From the NCBI GenBank assembly GCA_965276785.1, contig OZ255629.1, positions 1,488,001 through 1,552,000 of the forward strand: a DNA stretch of 64,000 bases. Reading direction: 5' to 3'. Both the position numbers and the translations under genes were made by a program. The stretch is from LMUY01 sp965276785. Its GTDB lineage: Bacteria; Pseudomonadota; Alphaproteobacteria; Acetobacterales; Acetobacteraceae. The notes under the pieces were generated by a model. That model was not told where the DNA came from and searched no databases. It worked only from the letters and a program-made list of their open reading frames with translations. Position 1 is the stretch's first letter. Each line of letters opens with the position of its first letter. Below are positions 26,715 to 34,992 of the stretch, in pieces.

Positions 26715-27987
26715 CGAGCGCGCGGCCCTTCGGCTGCTGCAGCTCGGCGGCATCCGGCACGATGTCGGTAAAGTAGCCGGCCGCCTTCTTGGCGTCCATC
26801 TCGACCCGGGCATCCGGCGGGATCAACGCCTCGGGAAGCGGCACCCGTTCCACCACCTCGATCCCGCTGGCAACGATCGGCGCGTATTTGAGGTTGCTCA
26901 TCGAGACCAGCCGGTCGATGCGGCGGATGCCGAGCCAGTGCAGCACATCCGGCATCAGCTCTTGGAAGCGCATATCTTCCACCCCCGCCACGCACTCCGT
27001 CCGCTCGAAATAAGCGTCGGCACGGTCGCCGCCCGCCTGGCGCTTGCGGGCATTGTAGACCAGGAACTTGGTCACCTCGCCAAGCGCACGCCCCTCCTTG
27101 CGGTTGTAGACCACGGCGCCGACGCCGCCCGCCTGCGCCATGCCGACGCAGACCTCGATGCCATGCGCGAGATAGGGCCGGCAGGTGCAGATGTCGGAGC
27201 CGAACACGTCCGAGCCGTTGCATTCGTCATGGATGCGGCAGGCCACCCGCGTGTCCGGCCGGCCGAGGCGCGCCGGGTCGCCGAACAGGTAGACCGTGGT
27301 GCCGCCGATCGGTGGCAGGAACACCTCGAGGTCGGGCCGCGTGACCAGCTCCGGGAACATGCCGCCCGTGTGTTCGAACAGCGCCCGGCGCAGATCGGCC
27401 TGCTTGACCCCAAAACGGCGCGCCACGCCGGGCAGGTGCCACACCGGTTCGATGGCAATCTTGGTCACCCGCACGTCCCCGGCGGGGGTCAACACCGTCC
27501 CGTCCGGCACCAGTCGGCCGTGGCGCACCGCGTCATTCAGTTCGGGCATGTTGATATGCGCCCGGGTGACGGCGATGGTGGGCCGGATGTCGAGCCCGGC
27601 GGCAATCTCGCCGGCGAACAGCTCGGCGGCGAGATGCCCCCACGGGTCGAGCGAGACGATGGCGCCGGGTTCAGCCCATTGCGGGAACGGCCCGATGGGC
27701 GTGGCAGGACGCGTGTTGGTAAAGTCCGGCCGGTGCGAGCGGCTCAACTGCCCGGCGGCAACGGCCACGGCGCGATACACCGAGTAGGCTCCTGAATGGC
27801 TGCCGATCGCATTGCGGACCTGAGCGGACTGCAGCGTGGCGACGATCGGGCCACGCGCTCTGCCGTCGGCCGCGCCCCAGCAAACCGCCCGCCCGCCCGG
27901 CACATTGCGCGGGTGCGACGTGAGCACGATGGCGCTGGGAATCGGGCGGGGCTCGTTGGCTCGAAGCGGCGGGGGAGCGGCGTCCAT
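26707..27987 (-). CDS. URC1-type GTP cyclohydrolase II homologue, uracil catabolism
   Basis: 426 residues from ATG 27987 (TAGGAC just upstream; in-frame Met at 28011 is less likely). The C-terminal half has the RibA zinc/GTP site, CRIHDECNGSDVFGSDICTC, with two of the usual Cys ligands in TC, then YNRKEGRALGEVTKFLVYNA. It is longer than RibA (~200), with an N-terminal extension (IVLTSHPRNVPGGRAVCWGA, SHSGAYSVYRAVAVAAGQLS) typical of URC1/urg1 proteins. URC1 opens a uracil-derived nucleotide ring in the reductive-independent URC route. First of three overlapping genes (URC1-URC4-upp). Riboflavin synthesis is less likely, as no other rib gene is near. Confidence 0.9.
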   Translation of the reverse strand: MDAAPPPLRANEPRPIPSAIVLTSHPRNVPGGRAVCWGAADGRARGPIVATLQSAQVRNAIGSHSGAYSVYRAVAVAAGQLSRSHRPDFTNTRPATPIGPFPQWAEPGAIVSLDPWGHLAAELFAGEIAAGLDIRPTIAVTRAHINMPELNDAVRHGRLVPDGTVLTPAGDVRVTKIAIEPVWHLPGVARRFGVKQADLRRALFEHTGGMFPELVTRPDLEVFLPPIGGTTVYLFGDPARLGRPDTRVACRIHDECNGSDVFGSDICTCRPYLAHGIEVCVGMAQAGGVGAVVYNRKEGRALGEVTKFLVYNARKRQAGGDRADAYFERTECVAGVEDMRFQELMPDVLHWLGIRRIDRLVSMSNLKYAPIVASGIEVVERVPLPEALIPPDARVEMDAKKAAGYFTDIVPDAAELQQPKGRALDG

Positions 27988-28058
27988 CACAGGTCCTATG
28001 CTGCAGCGCACCAGGCTAGGGACCGCGGAGCGCCTGCGTCAATGATCCCAGGTTGGAG

Positions 28059-29321
28059 TTAATGCCAGGTTAGAGCCTGAGCCGCGAACGCCTGCCGCGC
28101 GGGGCGGAGCGCCACCAGGGCGAGCAGGGCGGTCACCACGTCGGCCGCAATGGCAAGCACGAACACGCTGGTCCAGGACTGGGTGGCCGCATGCAGCAGC
28201 GACGCCATCGGGCCGCCGAAGATCGCACCGATGCCCTGAGCGATGTAGAGGCAGCCGTAATTGGTGGTGGCGTGCTTGCTGCCGAAGCTATCGGTCAGGG
28301 TGGAGGGGAACAGCGAGAAAATCTCGCCCCAGCCAAAGAACACCAACCCCGACAAGACCACGAACAGCAGCGGATCGTGCCGGGTAAGCAGCCAGGCCGC
28401 CATCGCCAGCGCTTCGAGCCCGAACGCCAATGCCATGGTCGGCTCGCGGCCCAGCCGGTCTGACACCCAGCCGAAGAACGGCCGGGTTAGCCCGTTGCAA
28501 AACCGGTCGATGGTAAGCGCCAGCGGCACCGCCGCCACGCCGAACACCACCGCGCCGCTGACGCCGAAATCGGCGGCAAAGGTCGCCAGTTGCGAGGTGA
28601 CCATCAGCCCGGTGGTGGCCATCAGCGTCATCATCACGAACAACAGCCAGAACAGTGGCGTCTTTAGCATGACGCCGGGTGTGATATCCGGGGCGCCGGC
28701 GTGCCCGGCGGCGGCCGGCCGCAGCGGTGGGCGGCGCAGGCCGAGGGCTGCCAGGATGCCGACCGCGCCGAGCCCCAGGCCGAAGTCGAACAAGGTGGTC
28801 TGCAGCCCGGCGCTGGCCATGCTGCCAGCGATGGGGAAGGTGGTGACGATTGCGCCCATGCCATAGCCGGCGGCGACCACGCCAGCCGCGAAACCGCGCT
28901 GCTCCGGAAACCAGCCCACCACCAGCCCGACCACGCCGACATAGACGATCCCGGTGCCCAAACCGCCGAGCAGGCCGTAGGTCAAGTATAGGCCGGCCAA
29001 GCCGCTGGCCTGTGAGGCAAGCACCCAAGACAAGCCGGTGAGCCCGGCACCGAGCCCTACCAGCAGACGGGGGCCGAACCGGTCGATCAGCCAGCCTTGG
29101 AACGGGCTGAAGAAGGTTTGCAGCACGACAAGGATGGAGAAGGTGGTCTGGATGGCGGCCGCGGAGGCGCCAAGCGAGGTGCCGAGCGGCTTGGTAAACA
29201 ACGTCCAGACATACTGTGGGCTACTGATCGCCATCATGCAGATCAGGCCCAGCAGGAGTTGGACCCAGCGCAGCTTGGCCTGCGGGATGGTGTCGGCTTG
29301 GAGGGTGGTTGCTGTCGGCAT
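28059..29321 (-). CDS. MFS transporter, oxalate/formate antiporter (OFA)-like
   Basis: 420 residues with about 12 hydrophobic segments. OFA-type features: SSPQYVWTLFTKPLGTSLGA in TM1-loop, FQGWLIDRFGPRLLVGLGAG (the MFS A motif), GLGTGIVYVGVVGLVVGWFP, and the second-half repeat ITRP-like GLTRPFFGWVSDRLGREPTM. The central loop (RRPPLRPAAAGHAGAPDITP) separates the halves. It lies 71 bases upstream of URC1 on the same strand, so it may import a pyrimidine or export a catabolic end product (a three-carbon acid), though OFA members normally carry small carboxylates. Assignment to the operon is inference. Confidence 0.88.
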   Translation of the reverse strand: MPTATTLQADTIPQAKLRWVQLLLGLICMMAISSPQYVWTLFTKPLGTSLGASAAAIQTTFSILVVLQTFFSPFQGWLIDRFGPRLLVGLGAGLTGLSWVLASQASGLAGLYLTYGLLGGLGTGIVYVGVVGLVVGWFPEQRGFAAGVVAAGYGMGAIVTTFPIAGSMASAGLQTTLFDFGLGLGAVGILAALGLRRPPLRPAAAGHAGAPDITPGVMLKTPLFWLLFVMMTLMATTGLMVTSQLATFAADFGVSGAVVFGVAAVPLALTIDRFCNGLTRPFFGWVSDRLGREPTMALAFGLEALAMAAWLLTRHDPLLFVVLSGLVFFGWGEIFSLFPSTLTDSFGSKHATTNYGCLYIAQGIGAIFGGPMASLLHAATQSWTSVFVLAIAADVVTALLALVALRPARQAFAAQALTWH

Positions 29322-29357
29322 GCTTGGTTCGATGCAGGAACTATGCCGTTATCACGG

Positions 29358-29407
29358 GAGCCTGATTCACGCGTCAGGTTGATCCAATCTAACGCGATCA
29401 GGCTCTA
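29358..29407. repeat. Inverted repeat upstream of the MFS gene with a shared 14-mer
   Basis: GAGCCTGAT (29358-29366) and ATCAGGCTC (29397-29405) form a perfect 9-bp inverted repeat, 30 bases apart, between the divergent MFS and cold-shock genes. The right arm is part of GCGATCAGGCTCTA, found identically at 31529-31542. TAGAGCCTGA occurs at 28071-28080. It could be an operator or a small dispersed motif. Confidence 0.45.
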
Positions 29408-29519
29408 ATCGCCTGAGAATGCGGGCGGAATGCTCGTAGGTAGCGACTGTCGCAAGATGACTGGCGGTGGCAGCCAGCATTCGCTAAGCTGTGCCCGCTA
29501 CATGTGAGAGTGGAATAAA

Positions 29520-29723
29520 ATGGCGATCGGCACAGTTAAGTGGTTCAACACGACCAAGGGCTTTGGCTTTATCCAGCCGGAGAGCGGCGGTAAGGACGTG
29601 TTCGTCCACATCACGGCAGTTCAGGCGGCCGGGCTAAATAGTCTGAATGAGAACCAGCGGGTGAGCTACGACGTGGTCTCCGAGCGCGGCAAGGAGGCGG
29701 CGAGTAACCTCAAGATCGCTTAA
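29520..29723 (+). CDS. cspA: Cold-shock protein (CspA family)
   Basis: 67 residues, one OB-fold domain. RNP1 KGFGFIQP and RNP2 DVFVHIT are intact, with the typical start GTVKWFNTTKGF. It binds single-stranded RNA/DNA as an RNA chaperone in the cytoplasm. GAGAG about 9 bases upstream serves as ribosome binding site. A ~200-base upstream region could hold a 5' leader, but no cold-box was recognised. Two hairpins follow directly. Confidence 0.95.
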   Translation: MAIGTVKWFNTTKGFGFIQPESGGKDVFVHITAVQAAGLNSLNENQRVSYDVVSERGKEAASNLKIA

Positions 29724-29725
29724 CG

Positions 29726-29746
29726 CGCCTCGGTCACGTCGAGGCG
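29726..29746 (+). terminator. Hairpin directly after cold-shock gene
   Basis: CGCCTCG - 7-base loop - CGAGGCG, then TTTGCTGTCTCTT, 3 bases after the stop codon. A likely intrinsic terminator with a broken T-tract. Confidence 0.55.
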
Positions 29747-29755
29747 TTTGCTGTC

Positions 29756-29795
29756 TCTTGCTCTGACGCTCCATGGCGAGAGCGTCAGAGCAAGA
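29756..29795. terminator. Second, perfect 16-bp hairpin after cold-shock gene
   Basis: TCTTGCTCTGACGCTC (29756-29771), loop CATGGCGA, GAGCGTCAGAGCAAGA (29780-29795). A perfect 16-bp stem followed by CTGATTTTGC on the plus strand. It lies between cspA and the convergent tRNA gene and can stop transcription from both. Confidence 0.6.
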
Positions 29796-29817
29796 CTGAT
29801 TTTGCTATTCGAACGGC

Positions 29818-29907
29818 TGGCGGACAGGGTGGGATTCGAACCCACGGACCCCTTGCGAGATCGCCAGTTTTCAAGACTGGAGCCTTAAACCGCTCGGCCA
29901 CCTGTCC
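29818..29907 (-). tRNA. tRNA-Ser (anticodon UGA)
   Basis: The reverse strand gives acceptor arm GGACAGG pairing with CCTGTCC, D-arm GGCCGAGCGGTTTAAGGC, anticodon stem CCAGT/ACTGG around loop CTTGAAA (anticodon TGA), a long variable arm (CGATCTCGCAAGGGGTC), T-arm GTGGGTTCGAATCCCAC, discriminator G and encoded CCA. The long variable arm is the class II serine signature. It is on the minus strand ahead of the OmpA-like gene's end. Confidence 0.97.
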
Positions 29908-29968
29908 CCGCGCGTCGCTTACGGGGCCGGCAAGCCGAATGCAACCACGGCCAACCAGGACAGCGCGT

Positions 29969-30478
29969 TCAGAGCAGCCGCCAAGTGATAACGACGCGGC
30001 GGTTATCCGGACCGTCGGGATTGGCGGTGTCGGCCAGTTCGGACTCTCCCAACGCCTGGATCAGCAGCCGGTCCGCCGGAATGCCCCGCGCCACCAAGGC
30101 GCGCTTGACCGTCTCGGCGCGGCGGGCTGAGAGCAACACGTTTTGATACTCGTCGCCGCTGCGATCCGCGTATCCAGTCGTGAACATCAGCACGGGATGG
30201 GCGTCCCGATAGAGCCGGGCCGCCAGGTCGAGTTGCTTGTTGGCTTCCGGGGTGAGCGTCGCGGCGCCGAGGGGGAAGGCGATATCCACGTTGTTGGCTG
30301 CAACCGCACCGGCCTCTTGCCCCAAAGTCGGCTTATCGGCCGCTGCGGGTGGCGGCGCGGGAGCGACCGCGGCGGTGGCGCCGGCATTCGGCCCGGCCGT
30401 GGTCGAAGAACAGGCGGTCAAGCTTACTATTGCAATCATCGCGATGGTCTGCGCTGTCGGCAGCCGGGCATAGAACAT
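29969..30478 (-). CDS. OmpA-family lipoprotein
   Basis: 169 residues from ATG 30478, preceded by GGGAGGT at ideal spacing. Signal peptide MFYARLPTAQTIAMIAIVSL followed by lipobox TACSS. A Pro/Ala linker leads to a C-terminal OmpA-like peptidoglycan-binding domain (VDIAFPLGAATLTPEANKQL, TGYADRSGDEYQNVLLSARR, ALGESELADTANPDGPDNRR VVI). The conserved GYADRxG and NRR motifs support binding of diaminopimelate. Probably anchored in the outer membrane and linking it to the wall. Monocistronic, divergent from the Sel1-repeat gene. Confidence 0.9.
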   Translation of the reverse strand: MFYARLPTAQTIAMIAIVSLTACSSTTAGPNAGATAAVAPAPPPAAADKPTLGQEAGAVAANNVDIAFPLGAATLTPEANKQLDLAARLYRDAHPVLMFTTGYADRSGDEYQNVLLSARRAETVKRALVARGIPADRLLIQALGESELADTANPDGPDNRRVVITWRLL

Positions 30479-30610
30479 CGAAACCTCCCAGAACGTTGAC
30501 GCGAACACGTGACTTCGCTGGAATGTGCCTCATTTCGCTCCTAAGATATACAGGCGGGTGCTGCGTATCACGCGCCGTGACAAAGAAACTGCGACATCGA
30601 TGGGTTTGTC

Positions 30611-31519
30611 GTGACGCATCTAAGCTCCGATCCAACGAATGCCCGACGTCCATCGCGCGCGAGGACCTGGCTTCTGGCGGCGGTTATGTTGGTGGTAGGC
30701 GGCGCCGGCGATCCGTCGGACATCAGCCAAGGCCTGAGCGATTTCGCCGCCGGGCGCTTTGCCGAAGCGCTTACCGCTTGGCAGCAAGCAGCCGCGGCCG
30801 GCGATGCCACCGGCGATCTCTATGTCGGTGTCGCCTACGACACGGGGCAGGGGGTCAGCCAGGATTACCGGACGGCGCTCGACTGGTATCGCCGGGCGGC
30901 GGAAGGCGGCAGTGCGGCCGGAGCGTTCAACGTCGGCGTGTTATACGACGCCGGACTCGGCGTGCCGCAGGATCAGCGAGAGGCCGCGGACTGGTATGGC
31001 CGTGCCGCTGCCGAGGGCTTCGCCCGGGCGCAATACAACTTGGCGCTGCTCTACGAGGAAGGCATCGGGGTGAAGCGGGACCGCCAGCGCGCGGCGACGC
31101 TGTTCCGTCAAGCCGCCGCGCAAGGCTTGACCGCGGCGCGAGCGCACCTTGCGTCCCTGGCCCGGCGGACCGCTCCCCCGCTCCCGCCTCAGGAGGATGC
31201 CATGACGGACTTCCAACACGCACAGGACGAGCTGCTCAACCGTGGTCCGGCGGAAGCGGCTCGCATCACATCGCTGTTCCGCCGCGCCGCGGACCGCCAC
31301 AATGCGGTGGCCGAATATGACCTGGGCTATTGCTACGAGCGTGGAGTGGGAGTGCCGGCGGACGCCGTTCAGGCCTATGTCTGGTATCAACGCGCCCTCG
31401 CCGACACGCAGGACAAGGCTTTGCAGTCAATCGCCAAAGACAGCGCCTTGAAGCTGCAGCGGCAGATCGCCACCGCCAAACCGAACCCGGCCACGCCGGA
31501 CAAACCGGGCAGCGACTGA
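30611..31519 (+). CDS. Sel1-repeat (TPR-like) exported protein
   Basis: 302 residues from GTG 30611. An N-terminal basic stretch plus hydrophobic RTWLLAAVMLVVGGAG suggests a signal peptide or anchor. At least four Sel1 repeats follow: GDLYVGVAYDTGQGVSQDYR, GAFNVGVLYDAGLGVPQDQR, AQYNLALLYEEGIGVKRDRQ and AEYDLGYCYERGVGVPADAV. Sel1 repeats form alpha-solenoids for protein-protein contacts, often in envelope or signalling complexes. The C-terminus is Lys/Pro-rich. It ends 20 bases before the convergent ATPase gene. Partner unknown. Confidence 0.85.
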   Translation: MTHLSSDPTNARRPSRARTWLLAAVMLVVGGAGDPSDISQGLSDFAAGRFAEALTAWQQAAAAGDATGDLYVGVAYDTGQGVSQDYRTALDWYRRAAEGGSAAGAFNVGVLYDAGLGVPQDQREAADWYGRAAAEGFARAQYNLALLYEEGIGVKRDRQRAATLFRQAAAQGLTAARAHLASLARRTAPPLPPQEDAMTDFQHAQDELLNRGPAEAARITSLFRRAADRHNAVAEYDLGYCYERGVGVPADAVQAYVWYQRALADTQDKALQSIAKDSALKLQRQIATAKPNPATPDKPGSD

Positions 31520-31539
31520 CTTGTGAAAGCGATCAGGCT

Positions 31540-32868
31540 CTACCGTTTGGACCATCCGTTGGGGGGCTCGGGGAAGACCAGCAAGGCGCCAGCGTGAATC
31601 GGGCTGCGGTTGGCGGCGGCGACGGCGGCATACGGCGGCGGGGTCATGCCCCGGTATACCCGGGCATAGAGCGCCGGCAACGTGTCGTCGGCTCCCGCGA
31701 CCAGGACCAGCCCGGGGCTGCCACGCGGCTCCCGTGGCCGCAGCTCGGCGCCCGGCGAGTCGCTTGCCGGAGGGGGTGGTGGAGGGGGCGCGATGGCGGT
31801 GGGTGCGGGCGGAAGGGCTTGCGCGAGGTCTGGCGGCGGCAGCGGCGCGGGGGGCGCCGCAGGTTCATCCGCTATGGGCGGCGGCGCCGGCTGAGCCTCA
31901 AACAACCCCGCGGCCTGGTCCACCACGGAGGCAAGCCGCAAGCGCGCCGTGGCCAGCCCCAGCTCATCCTGCCAGACATAGCCGCCGGCAGCCGCTCCCG
32001 CCAGCAACAGGCAGCCAAGCACGATTGCGGGGGTCCGCACCGAGCGCAGCATCATTCGCGCGGTGCGGCCCCGGCCCGGCGACAGCGCGGGCCAGACCGT
32101 GCGCAAGGTCGCGCGCCGCCGCCGCCGCGCATGGGACGCAACCAGCGCCGCCTCTGCCAGCGACTGCAGCCGCGCGGGAACGCCTTCCGCCTCCTTGACC
32201 AGCGCAAGGGCGGCCGATCCCGAGAACACATCCCGAGCCGTCCGTCCGGCCTGGCGGAACTTGAGGTCGAGCAAGTCGGCCGCCTCGTCTTCCCGCAGCG
32301 GAAAGATCACGTGGCGGGCGACGCCTTGCGGCTGCAACCCCGTCAAATCCGACGCCTCCATGCCGGGCCAATGGCCGGGCGCGCCAACCAGGACCAGCCC
32401 GAAGCCGAGCTTGCTGAAACTAAGCGCCGCTCGCAGCAGCAGCAGGTAGCGGTAGGCCGTGTCCGGCAGGCGATGCGCGTCATCCACCACAAGTGCCAGC
32501 CCGGCCTTCCCAAGCCGGTCGGGCAATTCGCGGGCCAGTTGGTCCGGAGTGAGCTGCTCCGAGCCGCCGATGCCGACCGCCTCACCGATCAGCCCTTGCA
32601 TTTGCAGCGCGTTATGCCGCCCGGCCGCGAGTTCGACGACCAGAACGCCATGGTTGCGCAGGGCCAGCGCCACCAGCCGGCTGATGCTGGTCTTGCCCAC
32701 GCCCGCGTCGCCCCGCACGGTCACGACGCCGGGCTCGGCTGCGACATCGGTGAGAAGTTGGTGAACGAATTGGCTTTGCGACTCGGCGGCCAACAGGTCT
32801 GTCGCGTCCAGTGCCGGCGCAAAGGGGTCGTGGGTTAATCCGTAGAAGCGAAGCAGTTCGTCGTTCAT
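31540..32868 (-). CDS. ExeA/GspA-like AAA ATPase with transmembrane segment and LysM-like tail
   Basis: 442 residues from ATG 32868. N-terminus RFYGLTHDPFAPALDATDLL is typical of ExeA-type ATPases; Walker A GDAGVGKTSISRLVALAL (~55-72), Walker B LALVVDDAHRLP. One membrane helix (TPAIVLGCLLLAGAAAGGYV, ~285) follows, then a long Pro-rich periplasmic linker with PAPPPIADEPAAPPAPLPPP, and a C-terminal LysM-like region (VAGADDTLPALYARVYRGMT, IHAGALLVFPEPP). GspA couples ATP hydrolysis to cell-wall accommodation of secretion machinery; this may be a wall-sensing relative. It is divergent from the LpxR gene. Confidence 0.82.
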   Translation of the reverse strand: MNDELLRFYGLTHDPFAPALDATDLLAAESQSQFVHQLLTDVAAEPGVVTVRGDAGVGKTSISRLVALALRNHGVLVVELAAGRHNALQMQGLIGEAVGIGGSEQLTPDQLARELPDRLGKAGLALVVDDAHRLPDTAYRYLLLLRAALSFSKLGFGLVLVGAPGHWPGMEASDLTGLQPQGVARHVIFPLREDEAADLLDLKFRQAGRTARDVFSGSAALALVKEAEGVPARLQSLAEAALVASHARRRRRATLRTVWPALSPGRGRTARMMLRSVRTPAIVLGCLLLAGAAAGGYVWQDELGLATARLRLASVVDQAAGLFEAQPAPPPIADEPAAPPAPLPPPDLAQALPPAPTAIAPPPPPPPASDSPGAELRPREPRGSPGLVLVAGADDTLPALYARVYRGMTPPPYAAVAAANRSPIHAGALLVFPEPPNGWSKR

Positions 32869-33037
32869 GATCAAGGGGCTGACTGCCGTGTTGGCGCCCC
32901 ATATGGGAGCCGCCTGGAGCAAGGTAAAGCAACAAGAAACCAGCGCGGACAATGCGTTGCGCCGCCTCCCCACAGCCAAGGGTTCCGCTGCTGCGACGAA
33001 CCCGGTATTGAGGGAGCCGAACCACGATCGGGTCCCT

Positions 33038-34042
33038 ATGCTGCGCAACCGCACCGCGTTCTCCACCGCCCTTCTGGCCAGCCTGGCCATGCCCTGGGCG
33101 GCGGGCCTAGCAACCCCAGCGCAGGACCCCGCCAATATCGTGACCGTCCAGGTGGAGAACGACGCCGCTTCCACCCTGCAGGGCACCTCCGACCAGTACT
33201 ATACCAGCGGGCTGCGCGCCGGCTGGACCTCTGGCACCGACGAGGTGCCCGAGGCGCTGCAAACGGCGTCTAACTCCCTCTGGGGCGACGGAGTGCAGCG
33301 GATCAGCCTTAATCTCAGCCAATCGATCTTCACGCCACGCAACACCCAGACCGCCAATCCGTCAGCGACCGACCGTCCCTATGCCGGCGTGCTGGGCCTG
33401 ACCGGCGCGCTGATCCATGACATGGACCATTCCCGCACCGTGGTGTCGCTGTTCCTGGGCGTGGTCGGGCCCTATGCGGGCGGCCGGGTAATCCAGAACG
33501 GTTTTCACAACATCATTGGCGACACGCCCAATCGCGGCTGGTCCACCCAGCTGAAGAATGAGGGTCTGTTCGAGATTACCCCGGAGCGGACATGGCGGTT
33601 CGGCATCGGCCGATACGGCCCGGTCTCGTTCGACGCGCTGCCGTCCATCACCGCGGGGGTGGGGCTGCTGCGCAACTACGCTCAGGCCGGGTTGATCCTG
33701 CGGGCAGGGCAGGGGCTGGAGAGCGATTTCGGCGTCTCCAGCATCCAGCCCGGCCTTACCGGCACCGATGCCTACACGCCGACTCGGCCGCTGGTGTGGT
33801 ACGTGTTCGGTGGATTGGACGGCCAAGCGGTGGCACAGGATGTGACGCTGAATGGCGATAATTTTTCCAGCAGCCGGCATGTGAAGCCGAAATGGGATGT
33901 GGGAGAAATGGAGTTGGGCGCGGCTATCATCTATCGCGGCGTGCGGCTGACCTATTCGCAGACCTGGCAGACCGAGGAATTCCACGGCCAGAAAGGCGGC
34001 CTGTTCAACTTCGGCTCGGTCGCCGCCTCCGTCCGGTTCTGA
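33038..34042 (+). CDS. Lipid A deacylase LpxR family outer-membrane protein
   Basis: 334 residues from ATG 33038. Signal peptide (LLASLAMPWAAGLATPAQDP), then family motifs VTVQVENDAASTL (Asn41-Asp42 aligning with the calcium/catalytic ND pair) and DQYYTSGLRAGW (54-62), DRPYAGVLGL, and a C-terminal Phe-ended barrel strand (GSVAASVRF). LpxR removes the 3'-acyloxyacyl chain of lipid A in the outer membrane; other DUF2219 members are uncharacterised. Its stop overlaps the transglycosylase start (TGATG). Confidence 0.82.
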   Translation: MLRNRTAFSTALLASLAMPWAAGLATPAQDPANIVTVQVENDAASTLQGTSDQYYTSGLRAGWTSGTDEVPEALQTASNSLWGDGVQRISLNLSQSIFTPRNTQTANPSATDRPYAGVLGLTGALIHDMDHSRTVVSLFLGVVGPYAGGRVIQNGFHNIIGDTPNRGWSTQLKNEGLFEITPERTWRFGIGRYGPVSFDALPSITAGVGLLRNYAQAGLILRAGQGLESDFGVSSIQPGLTGTDAYTPTRPLVWYVFGGLDGQAVAQDVTLNGDNFSSSRHVKPKWDVGEMELGAAIIYRGVRLTYSQTWQTEEFHGQKGGLFNFGSVAASVRF

Positions 34043-34992
34043 TGCGCAGGCGCGGCCTGCTCTCCGCGCTGCTCACCGCCCCCGTGATGGCGCGCGCGCA
34101 GGACAGCTTCAGCGAGTTCCTGGCTGGCGTGCGCGCCGAGGGGCGCCGGGCCGGCATTCGCGAGGCGACGCTGGATGCGGCGTTCGCCGGGATCGGGCCG
34201 AACCAAAAAGTGATCGACGCCGACCGCAAGCAGCCCGAGTTCACCATGACCTGGGCGCGCTACCAATCGTTCACCATGTCCGACAAGCGGATTGCCCGCG
34301 GGCGGGAGGCGTTCGCCACCAATCGGGAGCTGTTCCGCCGGGTCGCCGACCGCTATGGGGTGGACCCGGTACCGGTGGCCGGCATTTGGGGGCTGGAGAG
34401 CAATTTCGGCACCGATACCGGCAGCTACAACGTGGTGGAAGCGCTGGCGACGCTGGCCTGGGAAGGGCGGCGCGCGGCCTTCTTCCGCAGCCAGTTGATC
34501 TGTGCACTGCGCATCCTGGACCATGGCGACGTGCTGCCGGGCCGCATGCTGGGCTCCTACGCCGGCGCGATGGGCCAGCCGCAATTCATGCCGGACTCCT
34601 ATTTGCGCTATGCCGTGGACTTCGACGGGCATGGCAAACGCGACATTTGGACCAGCCCTGCCGACGTGCTGGGCTCCATCGCCAACTACCTGCACATGTC
34701 GGGCTGGCGGACGAACGAGCCATGGGGGCAGCCCGTGTCGGCGCCGCCGGGATTGGACGCGTCCGGCGGGCGGGAGCTCCGGCGCAGCCTGGGCGAGTGG
34801 GAGCGGTTGGGCGTGCGGCGGGCCGACGGCCGCGGGTTCGGCCGGACGGACCCGGTCGGCGCGGTGATCATGCCGGACGGGCAAGCGGGCCCGGCCTTCA
34901 TGGTCTATGCCAACTTCACCGCCATCCGCCGCTACAACCCGTCGGATTTCTATGCGCTGGCGGTGGGCTTGCTGGGCGACGCCGTGACGTGA
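34042..34992 (+). CDS. Lytic murein transglycosylase (MltB family)
   Basis: 316 residues with signal sequence MRRRGLLSALLTAPVMARAQ. Slt-like domain: catalytic Glu119 in GIWGLESNFGTDTGSYNVVE, then SYAGAMGQPQFMPDSYLRYA, DIWTSPADVLGSIANYLHMS and the terminal YNPSDFYALAVGLL. It cleaves peptidoglycan glycan strands with 1,6-anhydro ring formation in the periplasm. Length fits MltB/SltB1. Start overlaps LpxR stop and its own stop overlaps the rlpA start (GTGA). Confidence 0.94.
   Translation: MRRRGLLSALLTAPVMARAQDSFSEFLAGVRAEGRRAGIREATLDAAFAGIGPNQKVIDADRKQPEFTMTWARYQSFTMSDKRIARGREAFATNRELFRRVADRYGVDPVPVAGIWGLESNFGTDTGSYNVVEALATLAWEGRRAAFFRSQLICALRILDHGDVLPGRMLGSYAGAMGQPQFMPDSYLRYAVDFDGHGKRDIWTSPADVLGSIANYLHMSGWRTNEPWGQPVSAPPGLDASGGRELRRSLGEWERLGVRRADGRGFGRTDPVGAVIMPDGQAGPAFMVYANFTAIRRYNPSDFYALAVGLLGDAVT

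Noticed and set aside
26707..27987. RibA for riboflavin synthesis
   Set aside because: Too long, fused to a URC1-type N-terminus, and clustered with URC4 and upp rather than rib genes.
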